Counted from the first letter of the stretch, positions 9,299-18,074 are shown. The stretch is 56,384 nt of DNA from Chloroflexota bacterium (GCA_016860845.1 BOKF01000053.1:1-56384); one strand, 5' to 3'. Notes: a model not told the origin generated them from the sequence alone. Made by a program: numbers and translations.

Positions 9299-10078
9299 TC
9301 AGTCACTCCCGACTTTCCAGGTTCTCTGTTTTCTTAATTTTTGATCCAACTGCTCTTTAAGTATACCGTAGAGTTCTGCTTTAAGGCGATTTCCCCGTTC
9401 GGTTTCAATCTCATATAATCTTTCGAGCCGCTGGACTGCATCCGAATAAGCGTTCTGCCCCTCAAAAAGCCTCCCACTAATGCTGGTATCGTAAATTTTC
9501 CCCTGGATCAACCGGGCTACCATACGATGGGGTTGATTGTCCTCGGGTAGGTAATCAAAGGCTTTCTGCGCCCATATTTTGGCCTCTTCAAAATGATCTT
9601 GCTTCTCTAACACCCCACTCTGAAATAGCCAGGTCAAAGCTTGATCAGAGAGATGAAAGTTGCTATCCAATTTCAGTAATTCCAAGGCCCGCTGAACTTC
9701 GTTCCCGGCTTCATTAATGACGCCATTTTTAGCCAGGGGTTGGGTCTCTTCATGCCCTTCAAGTAGTGATCTGGCCTTCATTAGGTGTTGGAGAAACGGC
9801 CGGTGCGATTGAAGATTGGGAATTAAACACAAGGGTGACCAGAGAATTCTCTCGGCCAATTCAGATATTTGCCCTTCTAAATCTTTAATTTCCGCCTGTT
9901 TCTGCGCAATCTCGTGCTTTAGCTCGGAGGCAGGAGTGGTTTCAAAATTTTCAGGGGGGTTGTTCGTCATATCATCATCCGGGTATTGCAGTAGACGCCG
10001 CGCCAGATTATCAAGTGCTGTCCGGCACTTATGCTTCTCACCAATGAGATCGATGAGCTTCTTGTTAAGAGTAGCCAT
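9299..10078 (-). CDS. coiled-coil/helical-repeat protein of unknown function
   Basis: I do not recognise a family for this 259-residue soluble protein. Residues about 50-80 (ELKHEIAQKQAEIKDLEGQISELAE, given here as a coiled-coil description) form heptads, and the C-terminal half is helical with a TPR-like pair around EEAKIWAQKAFDYLP. There is no signal peptide or membrane segment. GGAGG lies seven bases before the ATG. It lies between two SPFH-like membrane proteins and two NTPases in the same direction, with 78 and 191 bases to its neighbours, so it may be an adaptor or scaffold; that is inferred from position only. Confidence 0.8.
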   Translation of the reverse strand: MATLNKKLIDLIGEKHKCRTALDNLARRLLQYPDDDMTNNPPENFETTPASELKHEIAQKQAEIKDLEGQISELAERILWSPLCLIPNLQSHRPFLQHLMKARSLLEGHEETQPLAKNGVINEAGNEVQRALELLKLDSNFHLSDQALTWLFQSGVLEKQDHFEEAKIWAQKAFDYLPEDNQPHRMVARLIQGKIYDTSISGRLFEGQNAYSDAVQRLERLYEIETERGNRLKAELYGILKEQLDQKLRKQRTWKVGSD

Positions 10079-10156
10079 TCCAAAACCTCCAAATTAAGCG
10101 AGATCTAACACAACAGAATTAATGAATGTGTCTCCATCATCTGGTATATAGGTGGC

Positions 10157-11497
10157 TCAGTTAATCAAAGGTCTGGATGATGAGGGCGAAGACTCCGAAG
10201 ATGGTTCTGATATGAGATCATTCAAGAATTCTAAGGATCTGATCGTCTCTAAAGGTACAAATGGCCCGATGCCAGGGCTGACGGCAATCTGCCGAATAGT
10301 CTTGAGAAAATGGAGGGCAACAAAATAGGAGGAAAGTTTTTTGTCCTGATTAATTAACTTCTGAAAGCCTCGATCAATGGCCAGCATCATTTCCAACTGG
10401 GCATAAGCATAAGCTGTTTCCCGGGCCAGCAAGGTTTGCGCTTGACCAACCGCCTCTTCGACGCGATCCTCGGCGTTTCGGCCCGACTGCCAGGCTGCCC
10501 GCATTTGTTGTTCAATGGAAGGGTCAACCGGCCTGAAGGGGCCTAACATGACATCCAGGACGTGAGCTCCAAATGAAGCGGATTGCTGGCGTAATCGTTC
10601 CAACATCTCTCGACCAATTTCTTGGCGCGGATCCTTATTCAGATCTGCCGGTTCGAAGAGCTGGTCGAGCGATTTGCCGGCCACGATTTCCCGCAAGGTG
10701 CTGTCCACATTCCCCATCACTCGACCTTTCCAATCAAATCGGCCGGGCAGTCCGGAGTCAGTAACACGCCGAGCCTCAGCTCTGGCCGCCTGTTCGAGCG
10801 ATGCCTTGCTGGCGGGATAGGGCTTGTCTAGACAGGGAGAGCCGCATCTAATCTGGAAGCGGACGGAGATTTCCGTATCAACTGCGATCCCATCTTTTGT
10901 ATAGGCTCGCGCCGCCGGTATGGTTCTCACCTGCGGCCTTAGGTCCAAGACCTCACGAATACGCTCAGAGCGATCCAGGAAGACCAGTCCCGGTCCTTCA
11001 ATTCGACTTATCCGCCCATAGCGCTCTAATACCACGGCGCTATCATTCTGGATAATTAACTTACCAGGTCCCCCCAGTTGGCGATCAGCAATAAACTTAT
11101 GCTGGTCGGCGTCTCGCACCTTTCCCTCAGAAATAACGGCAAAAGGGTATGCAAACGGCCAGGGCCTACCGAACAGACAAAGTACGGTAAAGCTAAAGCC
11201 AGCCCGCCACGAATCTAAACTGTATACCATCTTGACAAAGAGACCCGCTATGAGTAATGCGCCGAGCAGGGCGATGATTGTGGGTAAAATACCAAGCGCT
11301 ATCCAAATGAGGTCAAAGTCGCCCCCGAATAGTAAAAAGTTAAATAAAAGGGCCGGAACTAACGCTAACAGCAAGACCAGGAGGAACAACCCCAGGCGGA
11401 TGTTAGCTCGCCACTGGTGATTACGGCGGTGAACTAATTGCTCAGGGGGAAAGCGTTTGTGAAACCAGCTTGGACCGTATTCTTCTGAGTCAAACAT
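10157..11497 (-). CDS. band-7/SPFH-like membrane protein
   Basis: A 446-residue protein with two strongly hydrophobic stretches near residues 33-60 and 63-90 followed by a region resembling the SPFH/band-7 fold: a strand-rich segment (KLIIQNDSAVVLERYGRISRIEGPGLVFL), LRPQVRTIPA, then AYTKDGIAVDTEISVRFQI, which matches the 'TKDGxxVxxxxxVxYxI' pattern of stomatin-type proteins. A helical segment around 330-400 could oligomerise and the tail is Ser/Pro-rich. SPFH proteins build membrane microdomain scaffolds. GAGG lies upstream of the ATG. It is the second of two tandem relatives, ten bases after the first, implying a hetero-oligomeric pair. Confidence 0.82.
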   Translation of the reverse strand: MFDSEEYGPSWFHKRFPPEQLVHRRNHQWRANIRLGLFLLVLLLALVPALLFNFLLFGGDFDLIWIALGILPTIIALLGALLIAGLFVKMVYSLDSWRAGFSFTVLCLFGRPWPFAYPFAVISEGKVRDADQHKFIADRQLGGPGKLIIQNDSAVVLERYGRISRIEGPGLVFLDRSERIREVLDLRPQVRTIPAARAYTKDGIAVDTEISVRFQIRCGSPCLDKPYPASKASLEQAARAEARRVTDSGLPGRFDWKGRVMGNVDSTLREIVAGKSLDQLFEPADLNKDPRQEIGREMLERLRQQSASFGAHVLDVMLGPFRPVDPSIEQQMRAAWQSGRNAEDRVEEAVGQAQTLLARETAYAYAQLEMMLAIDRGFQKLINQDKKLSSYFVALHFLKTIRQIAVSPGIGPFVPLETIRSLEFLNDLISEPSSESSPSSSRPLIN

Positions 11498-11507
11498 ATC
11501 CGCTACC

Positions 11508-12875
11508 TCAGCCTTTCTTTTGCTCGTAAGCGGGCGACAGCATCAACTGCCGGATTTCTTGCAGCGTTGATTGGGTGTCAAAGACTTCCAGGGGTTTGGG
11601 GAAGTTTTGCTGTGAAAGCATCTGCTCGATGGCGCTTACAAAACTCAAAGCAATGATATCACCCGGTTGGGCGCCGTTATCATGGCTGGCCATTTCTCGG
11701 AAGCCTTCCTCCACGGCGTTAATAAGCTCAATTAAGGCTTTAGCTCTGGCCTGCTCCAGAATGCGAATAGCCTCCGCTTCACCCTCCGCCTGGCGTACAC
11801 TGGCCCGGCGCTGCCATTTCACCTGCCAGCTATTTATCCGTTGCGTGGCTACGTTAACCAACCCTTCTCTCTCGTCAGCCCCTCGACGCTGGCTCTCTAA
11901 AGGATCATCGGGTTCAATGTTGGTAAACCCTACCCCTATAATTTCAACACCGGAGCCGACCATCTCGGCCGTGAGACGGTTCTTGATATGCTCCCGGATT
12001 TCGCCTCTAGGTATCTGGTCAGGCTCTTCAGCGACTAAGAGCCGATCCAAAGTGTAAGTAGATATTACATCGCACGCGGCTCGTTTGGCTTTTTGTATCG
12101 TCAGTTCATACCAGCTCTGCTTGCCATCTTCGGCAATGTTTTCCTCACACACGGCCTTAAATACGGCATTTGGATTGAATGGATAAAGGCGTTCCGAGGA
12201 AGCTGGCATCTCGGTTCGGTCAATTCGACAAGGTACAAACATAGTAAGTTTGACACTGATCCCATCCTTCGTAATCGCTTTGACTTCCGGCACAATCAAA
12301 ATGTGATTGCGTAAATCCACGAGTTCCAGGACACGTTCCAGCCGTTTGGTGAACACAATATCACCCTCTGCCACCCGAGTTACCGTGGCCCCATTGTGAA
12401 GCACTACAGCGTGTTCGGGCCGCTGCAAAATAATGCCCAGTCCGCCCTTTTTGGCGATAATATTACCGTCAACGCGTTTTTCCAACCTGTCTGTTTTCTC
12501 GTCATAAGCATAAAAAGGAAAGTTCGTTCCTCGGGCAAAGCCAATGAGAGCCTGGGCGGGTTGGATCCACTGGCGCCATTGTTTTAATTCAATCGGAAGC
12601 AAGAACAAGGAAATAAAAGCAACGGCAAGGCGATAAAGGAGGAACGGGTACAGAAATAGAATAAGAATTCCAACCCAGGCCGCTATAGACATTTTCTGCG
12701 GCAGAACACCGGATAAGACAACGTACAAGGCCACTGCATCAATAATGAGAAGCTGAAATAAAAAGTTCCATCTAACTTGGGACTTTTTTACACGCCAGAT
12801 TACTACCAGTCCCAGCAAATTAACGAAGGCAATTAATAGAAGGGGATTAAAAAAAAGCGAGGACAAAATTTTCAC
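11508..12875 (-). CDS. band-7/SPFH-like membrane protein, operon leader
   Basis: A protein of about 455 residues with several hydrophobic segments in the first 110 residues, then an SPFH-like domain: ILQRPEHAVVLHNGATVTRVAEGDIVF, a conserved LVDLRNHILIVPEVKAITKDGISVKL-type core, and a long helix with RAS(V/R)RQAEGEAEAIRILEQA-like sequence typical of stomatin/flotillin oligomerisation. A TTG at 12905 opens the same frame, but the GTG at 12875 is preceded by GAGAGGAG at seven bases and gives a natural MKILSSLFF membrane start, so I use it. It differs clearly from its downstream partner (10157-11497). Probably anchors the operon's products at the membrane; function is inferred from family only. 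Confidence 0.85.
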   Translation of the reverse strand: MKILSSLFFNPLLLIAFVNLLGLVVIWRVKKSQVRWNFLFQLLIIDAVALYVVLSGVLPQKMSIAAWVGILILFLYPFLLYRLAVAFISLFLLPIELKQWRQWIQPAQALIGFARGTNFPFYAYDEKTDRLEKRVDGNIIAKKGGLGIILQRPEHAVVLHNGATVTRVAEGDIVFTKRLERVLELVDLRNHILIVPEVKAITKDGISVKLTMFVPCRIDRTEMPASSERLYPFNPNAVFKAVCEENIAEDGKQSWYELTIQKAKRAACDVISTYTLDRLLVAEEPDQIPRGEIREHIKNRLTAEMVGSGVEIIGVGFTNIEPDDPLESQRRGADEREGLVNVATQRINSWQVKWQRRASVRQAEGEAEAIRILEQARAKALIELINAVEEGFREMASHDNGAQPGDIIALSFVSAIEQMLSQQNFPKPLEVFDTQSTLQEIRQLMLSPAYEQKKG

Positions 12876-13356
12876 GGGATAGCTCCTCTCGTAGAAAAGG
12901 ATCAACTGAGGATATGGGGTTTACCGGCGTTAGATACTTCCAATCTGGCAAATCCAGGCATCAATGAGACGAAATGTCGCTTAAATCAAATGACTGCCTT
13001 TCAAATTTCGCTAAAGTTGGAGATTTTTACCCCATTCTTAATAGGATAGGCGAAAGTTCTTTAAGGTGATAGTGACAGATGTCATCTAACCCGCTGACAA
13101 TTATCCTCTCTTGCTGCTAGCCGAATTACTTTTATACTGCCAACGATCACTCACTGAGTTTTTTGAGACAACAATTTGGGACAGCTACTTGATCTACATT
13201 ACTTTTGGATATTGTTGCTCTTAGATTATAATGTTTTATATCAGGCTGGAAACCATCCCTCAAACTTGTCGTTTCTAACCAAATATCAAAACAAATGGTA
13301 GTTACTCTGTAGGGTTAATAGCTGGAGATCCAAGTAATTGGGCGGCAAGACAAACC
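12876..13356. promoter_or_regulatory. divergent promoter region between SPFH operon and Ser/Thr kinase
   Basis: This AT-richer gap of about 480 bases holds no open frame I would call a gene. For the rightward kinase there is a consensus TATAAT at 13227-13232 with a weak -35 (TTTGGA) 17 bases upstream. A perfect palindrome TGACA-N2-TGTCA lies at 13073-13084, midway between the two genes. No convincing leftward promoter pair was found by eye. Confidence 0.5.
13073..13084. promoter_or_regulatory. TGACA-N2-TGTCA palindrome, candidate operator
   Basis: TGACAGATGTCA has perfect five-base arms. A nearly identical copy, TGACAAATGTCA, occurs at 15053-15064 just after the kinase gene and upstream of the next small gene. 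The shared form suggests one dimeric regulator controls both flanks; which one is unknown. Confidence 0.45.
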
Positions 13357-15030
13357 ATGCTGGAAGAATTGGTCGGTAAGCGATTAGGACAGTATCGAAT
13401 CAAGGCGATTCTGGGGAAGGGGGCCATGGCGACCGTGTTTAAGGCCCATCAGCCCAGCCTGGATCGGTATGTCGCCATTAAAGTATTACCCCCTTCTTTT
13501 GCCGCTGAAAACCCCGCTTTTATCAAACGCTTTCAACGTGAAGCCAAAGCAATTGCCCGCTTGTACCATCCCAATATCTTGCCGGTATATGATTTTGGGA
13601 TATACCGTGATTACAGCTACATCGTCATGCGCTATGTTGAAGGCGCCCGCAGCCTCAGCCAAGTTGTACCTGCTGCCCTGACCACCGAGCAGATTATTGA
13701 TCTGATCAGCCAGGTAGCCAGCGGGCTGGCCTATGCCCATGCTCAGGGGGTGATCCATCGCGATGTTAAGCCGAGCAACGTTTTGTTGGATGCCGGTTGG
13801 GCTTTGCTCTCAGATTTTGGCCTGGTCAAAGTCCATGAAGTGGCGACGCAGCTTACCGATGTAGGCAAGGGTATTGGCACGCCGGCCTACATGTCGCCCG
13901 AGCAGGCCCAGGGAGACGCAGTTGATCAGCGGACTGATATTTATTCCCTGGGGGTCATGCTTTATGAGATGCTGACCGGGACTATTCCCCATAATGCGCC
14001 GACTTCCCTGGGGATTCTGCTAAAACGAACGACGCAGGCTCCTCCCTCGCCGCGGGCGATTAATCCCGCCATTTCCCCAAGTCTAGAGCAAGTGGTGCTG
14101 CGCTCCCTGGCGATTCACCCGGCGAATCGTTACGAAAGCGCCGAAGATTTTATCGCTGCCTTGAAAAAAGCGGTGATGGATGAGGCAGCAGCGGGACCTG
14201 AATCGTTCAACCGAAAAACGGTTATGCTTCCCTTTCCCGCCCTGGCCGGCGTTGCTCCGCAAAAGAATCCCTTAAAAGCTAAATTGTCAAACGCCTGGCG
14301 CAACCCCTTCTGGCTCACCATCGCCGGTATCTGTATTGCGGCCGGGGCGCTTTCCTTATCGAGTGGGAACATTTTTAGGTCAGTAGCCTCGCAAACCACC
14401 TCCACGCTGACCCTGGCGCCAACGGCAACGCTTACGCCTCGCCCCACTCCCGCTCCAACCTTGACCTATACACCTGTCCCGACTGCCACCCCAACCCCTG
14501 CCAGTGTCATTTTGGTCAACTCAACCCAAACGCCCTTGCCAGCCATCTCTACGCCAACCCATGCATCCCTGTTACCGGTTAGCTCACCCCCGCCTACAAT
14601 AACCCCAACTGCCACGCTTGCCGGCGTAATTACCCTCCTGCACCCTTTGTCGCTTGAGGAACCCTCTTATGGCCCTACCGATTTTGAATGGCAGTGGACG
14701 GGTGAGGCGATACCACCCGAATTTGGCTTTGAGGTGCGGGTTTGGCGTGAGGGAGAGCCACCTACTGGGGTGCATGATGCCGTCCTGGATAATCTACAGA
14801 ACCGAGTCGAGTACCTGGATAAAAACACCTATCGCTTGAATGTTAACATTCAGGATGCCTTTGGGGTAAGAAGGCGCACCGGCCGATACCTGTGGACGGT
14901 AGCCCTGGTCCGCATCAGTCCAACCTATGCTGACCTGGGCCGGCAAGCTGAACCGACTTATCTCCGTTTTGAGGCTGGCGGCGATGGTAAGGGGGGTAAA
15001 GATAATGGGAGCGGTGTTGGGATTGATTAG
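13357..15030 (+). CDS. transmembrane Ser/Thr protein kinase (Hanks type)
   Basis: A 557-residue eukaryote-like kinase of PknB type. The kinase domain covers about residues 12-275: glycine loop GKGAMATVFKAH, catalytic lysine in VAIKVLPP, HRDVKPSN catalytic loop, DFGLVK metal loop, and GTPAYMSPEQ activation/P+1 segment, all intact. A transmembrane helix (PFWLTIAGICIAAGAL) follows near residues 315-335, then a Thr/Pro-rich stalk (TPRPTPAPTLTYTPVPTATP) and an extracytoplasmic domain of about 120 residues with no PASTA repeats. It should phosphorylate cytoplasmic targets in response to something outside. It is divergent from the SPFH/NTPase operon and shares its upstream region, which makes that operon's products candidate substrates. 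Confidence 0.95.
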   Translation: MLEELVGKRLGQYRIKAILGKGAMATVFKAHQPSLDRYVAIKVLPPSFAAENPAFIKRFQREAKAIARLYHPNILPVYDFGIYRDYSYIVMRYVEGARSLSQVVPAALTTEQIIDLISQVASGLAYAHAQGVIHRDVKPSNVLLDAGWALLSDFGLVKVHEVATQLTDVGKGIGTPAYMSPEQAQGDAVDQRTDIYSLGVMLYEMLTGTIPHNAPTSLGILLKRTTQAPPSPRAINPAISPSLEQVVLRSLAIHPANRYESAEDFIAALKKAVMDEAAAGPESFNRKTVMLPFPALAGVAPQKNPLKAKLSNAWRNPFWLTIAGICIAAGALSLSSGNIFRSVASQTTSTLTLAPTATLTPRPTPAPTLTYTPVPTATPTPASVILVNSTQTPLPAISTPTHASLLPVSSPPPTITPTATLAGVITLLHPLSLEEPSYGPTDFEWQWTGEAIPPEFGFEVRVWREGEPPTGVHDAVLDNLQNRVEYLDKNTYRLNVNIQDAFGVRRRTGRYLWTVALVRISPTYADLGRQAEPTYLRFEAGGDGKGGKDNGSGVGID

Positions 15031-15052
15031 CTCAGTTCGACGCACTTCAAGC

Positions 15053-15064
15053 TGACAAATGTCA
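15053..15064. promoter_or_regulatory. second TGACA-N2-TGTCA palindrome
   Basis: TGACAAATGTCA differs from the copy at 13073-13084 only in one spacer base. A plausible promoter (TTGGCA 15089-15094, 17-base spacer, TAAACT 15112-15117) lies 24 bases downstream and would drive the small gene at 15207. Confidence 0.45.
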
Positions 15065-15206
15065 CGGTGAAGTGGCGAAGGTTGTCACTTGGCATAACAG
15101 GGGATTTGTATTAAACTGCACCTATATTGTTTTCGAGAGTAGTTGCTTCAACTGCGTAAGTTCTTGTCAGGATTACCGGCAGCGCCATTAGTAGAAAGGT
15201 TCAGTG

Positions 15207-15506
15207 ATGCCCTCCCCTAAGGTCAATCAGTCCACGATCGTTCACCACACCATAGCCTATCGAGCAGAAACCGAGAATACGAATCCAAATGCTCAAGTTT
15301 GGGAGTTCAATTGCCCTTATTGCAATTACCGGGCCAGCTATACTAAACTCAGCCCGATGGTGAGTTCGCTTACGGTCTTGAACCAGGGTAATTCCCTGGT
15401 GCGCCACTGGAACAGTTTTGCCTCAGAGGAAAAGGAAGAAATGTGGTTAACGCCCGCTTTGCGCCAGCAGATGGAAAACCTGCTGCAAGATGTGAACATA
15501 GATTAG
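15207..15506 (+). CDS. small CxxC protein of unknown function
   Basis: A 99-residue protein that I do not recognise. It contains FNCPYCNYRASYTK near residues 37-50, a single CxxC that could be half of a zinc site, and ends in a short helical region (RQQMENLLQDVN). No signal peptide or membrane segment. GTG at 15204 and ATG at 15207 are adjacent in frame; AGAAAGG upstream fits the ATG best. It follows the kinase gene by about 175 bases, has its own plausible promoter, and is followed by a terminator, so it is probably monocistronic. Confidence 0.65.
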   Translation: MPSPKVNQSTIVHHTIAYRAETENTNPNAQVWEFNCPYCNYRASYTKLSPMVSSLTVLNQGNSLVRHWNSFASEEKEEMWLTPALRQQMENLLQDVNID

Positions 15507-15580
15507 CCGTTATCTCTGCTTCTTACTACTCGGCCCAAGAGGTGCATCGCACCTGAGCAGTGACCCCTCTCCTACACCCC

Positions 15581-15616
15581 AACGCCCTGGATTTTCCGGG
15601 GCGTTTTGCTTTTTGA
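15581..15616 (+). terminator. rho-independent terminator
   Basis: AACGCCCTGGA pairs with TCCGGGGCGTT across a three-base loop (one non-Watson-Crick position) and is followed by a T-rich tract (TTGCTTTTT). It ends the small CxxC gene transcript. Confidence 0.75.
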
Positions 15617-15687
15617 TGACCCTTGTAATATTTTTATGGCGTGTCCAACTCTGTTAATTTTACATCCTGTGCAATTGGAGGAAACAT

Positions 15688-16374
15688 ATGCTTGTCTACG
15701 TTGACCTGGAACATCATCGTCTGCAACAGCAGCCTGACCTGTGGGAAAAATCGCTGGCCCGGCGGCTAAAACACAAGTACCGCCTGGAAGAGCTGTCCGG
15801 CGATCTGTGCCTGATTGTACGCTATAACCGGGTCAACCCCGACCTGCTGCGGGAATTGAACGCTCGTGCGGTGCTGGTTAGCGGCTGTTCCACCGACTTT
15901 GAGCACTATTCCGAGGAGAGCCTGGCCGGGCTGCGGGCGGTCTATCGGGAAGCAGCGCAGCCTATCCTGGGCCTCTGTGCCGGCCATCAATTGCTGGCCG
16001 AAGCTTATGGGGCGGAAATCGGGCCGCTGGGACCGCTTTCCCCTGGCGAACCTGACCCGTATCACGATACCTCTTGGCCAGGGCTGAAACAGGAACGCGG
16101 TTTTATGCCGGTGACCCTGCGCCAGCAAACTCACCCCTTGTTTGATCATTTGGCGCAGCAGCCCACCTTCTTTCAAGCGCACTATTGGGAGGTGAAAGCG
16201 CCGCCGCCGGGCTTCCAGGTGCTGGCCGAGAGTGATTTGTGCCGGGTCCAGGCCATCGTTCACACCGACCGCCCCCTTTATGGCGTTCAATTTCACCCGG
16301 AAGAATACGACCAGGCGCATCCCGATGGGCAGCAGGTACTGGAAAATTTCTTAAGAATAGTCAGTTTGAAATAA
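15688..16374 (+). CDS. class I glutamine amidotransferase
   Basis: A 228-residue stand-alone GATase-1 domain of the GuaA/TrpG kind. The nucleophile C97 lies in GLCAGHQ, and H203 and E205 in QFHPEEY complete the triad, so hydrolysis of glutamine to ammonia is expected. The N-terminus (MLVYVDLEHHRL) is the usual first strand. GGAGG stands seven bases before the ATG. The next gene, 60 bases on, is an ATP-grasp-like ligase, so the ammonia may be channelled to it for amide formation, or this protein may hydrolyse a gamma-glutamyl compound. The C-terminal end is complete. Confidence 0.9.
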   Translation: MLVYVDLEHHRLQQQPDLWEKSLARRLKHKYRLEELSGDLCLIVRYNRVNPDLLRELNARAVLVSGCSTDFEHYSEESLAGLRAVYREAAQPILGLCAGHQLLAEAYGAEIGPLGPLSPGEPDPYHDTSWPGLKQERGFMPVTLRQQTHPLFDHLAQQPTFFQAHYWEVKAPPPGFQVLAESDLCRVQAIVHTDRPLYGVQFHPEEYDQAHPDGQQVLENFLRIVSLK

Positions 16375-16437
16375 CCGGGACGGGCTTTGGGAAATTTTAA
16401 CTATCCCCCAATCCCGGCGGAATCTGGTGACATCCGA

Positions 16438-17829
16438 ATGATAGGCCAAAATTTTGAATTACAACGCCAGCGCATGAACGCCACCGGCATCGGCCTGGCC
16501 GGAATTGACGGGGTCTGGTGGCTGCCGGCCGCCGAACCATTTATCCTGCCTGCTCAGGCTGCCCGCGATCTGGCCGAGATTGGCCAGGCTATCTTTGCCC
16601 TCTTTGATGCTGTGACGAGCCTGTACGGTACCCCGGCCGGGGCAGCCGGCGGCCTGGATGACTTGCTGCGATACAAAGTTCCGCCAAACATCTCGCGCCT
16701 GGTAAGCCAGGGACGGGTCGAGTCGGTCCGTCCGGATTTTCAATTAGTTCTCCAGACCTCACCGGTTTCCAAAACCTTGGAGATCTCCTTCGTCGCCACC
16801 GAGCTGGAAATCTGCCCTTCGGCGCACGGGTACGCCCAGGCGATGCAAACCGGATACGGCTTGCCCCTCGATTTGGTGGAGAGTTTTGCCCACTATCTAA
16901 ACGGCCGGGAACTGCTCTTTGTGGGAACGCAGCAATGGAGCGAATTCCTGTTTGAACAACTGGCTTTTTGTCGCGCCCTGGCCGAAGTTGGCAGTTGGGC
17001 GAGAGTATTGTATGATTTACCCGTGAGGGTAATGGCTGACCAAATCCGCCAGGGACAGCGCTGGCAGCCGCCTATCTTTGGGATTAAGCAAAAACCGCCT
17101 GCCTGGAATAACAATCTGCTGGAGCGCATCGAGGCGCACAGGTTTGAACCTTTCCTCTGGCCCGATGAGGCTGGCTGGCCGGAGGCCGTGGGTAATGCTG
17201 TTCTTTTCCGTTTTGGCTATGTTGACTGCTTTGCCCCGGATAAATTGCGATATTTCGAGCGGTGGCGGCGCCAGGGGGCGGCGGTGCTTAATCCAGCCAC
17301 ATTTTTTCTGGATAGTAAGGCAGTCATGGCCGCGCTAAACCTGCCGCTGGTGCGGGAGCAAATTGCCCGCAGCAACCTTAAGGCTCTGGCCGTCCTGGAT
17401 CGCTGCATTCCCGAAACCCTGCTGCTGCGCCAGGAGACGCGGCAGCGCCTCGTGGCAGAGAAAGACGCCTGGGTGGTCAAATACGCCGGGTTCGATGGCG
17501 GCAACCAGGCCTGGGGGGGACGCAGCTTGCAACTCGGCTTGAATCACTCCGCCGCAAGCTGGCGGGAGGTGCTGGCGCAAGCTCTCGAAGTACCCTGGCC
17601 GGTGGTGGCCCAGCGTCTTGTACCTTCGGCGCGGGTTGACATCGCTTATGTGGACAACCGGGGTGAGGCGCAGGTGATGGAACAGGGGGACACTCGCCTG
17701 AGGACATTTTTTTTACGCGATGGCGCTGCGGCTGTTGCCTGCGGCTCGCACCTGACCGTGGCGGGCGGGACCATGCAAGTCTCTGAAGCGACGGACACTG
17801 TTCAAGCTCCCATCCTGTTTCGTGATTGA
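16438..17829 (+). CDS. ATP-grasp-like ligase of unknown substrate
   Basis: A protein of about 463 residues. The C-terminal half carries AWVVKYAGFDGGNQAWGG, which looks like the lysine-bearing strand and glycine-rich loop of an ATP-grasp fold, followed by VVAQRLVPSARVDIAY. The family is not recognised beyond this. A TTG at 16387 opens the frame, but the ATG at 16438 (MIGQNFELQRQ) is the more natural start; the ribosome site is weak in either case. Overlap in function with the amidotransferase upstream is likely from spacing: ATP-dependent amide or peptide bond formation with glutamine-derived ammonia. Substrate unknown. Confidence 0.7.
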   Translation: MIGQNFELQRQRMNATGIGLAGIDGVWWLPAAEPFILPAQAARDLAEIGQAIFALFDAVTSLYGTPAGAAGGLDDLLRYKVPPNISRLVSQGRVESVRPDFQLVLQTSPVSKTLEISFVATELEICPSAHGYAQAMQTGYGLPLDLVESFAHYLNGRELLFVGTQQWSEFLFEQLAFCRALAEVGSWARVLYDLPVRVMADQIRQGQRWQPPIFGIKQKPPAWNNNLLERIEAHRFEPFLWPDEAGWPEAVGNAVLFRFGYVDCFAPDKLRYFERWRRQGAAVLNPATFFLDSKAVMAALNLPLVREQIARSNLKALAVLDRCIPETLLLRQETRQRLVAEKDAWVVKYAGFDGGNQAWGGRSLQLGLNHSAASWREVLAQALEVPWPVVAQRLVPSARVDIAYVDNRGEAQVMEQGDTRLRTFFLRDGAAAVACGSHLTVAGGTMQVSEATDTVQAPILFRD

Positions 17830-17895
17830 GTTACAGCAAAAGTACCTGTTCAGGGCAGCACACTTGCCCTACTCAGGATGAATTTCGGCTCAATT

Positions 17896-17946
17896 TCGCA
17901 CCCTGAGTAGCCTTGAGCAGAGCGAAAGGCATATCGAAGGGTGCGA
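17896..17946. repeat. intergenic palindrome TCGCACCCT/AGGGTGCGA
   Basis: Nine-base arms at 17896-17904 and 17938-17946 flank a 33-base loop. The CCCTGAGTAG...GAGCGAAAGGCATATCGAAGGGTG layout is the style of dispersed REP-like elements. Confidence 0.65.
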
Positions 17947-18074
17947 TTACAGAAACTTCGAACTCAGTTAAATAATAACGACGAAAGGAGGTATCAGCAG
18001 CTACTCGTTTTTCCGATTGACCTGTCACATCGTTAGCTTTAAGTCCACTATGACCAACAAGGAGGTTATACATT

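Noticed and set aside
15541..15616. Region considered as a small RNA
   Set aside because: The hairpin with T-tract is explained as the terminator of the preceding small gene; no independent promoter seen.
17940..18074. Second strong ribosome-site-like AAAGGAGG near 17984 considered as start of a small gene
   Set aside because: No start codon at proper spacing opens a frame of convincing length before the ATG at 18075.
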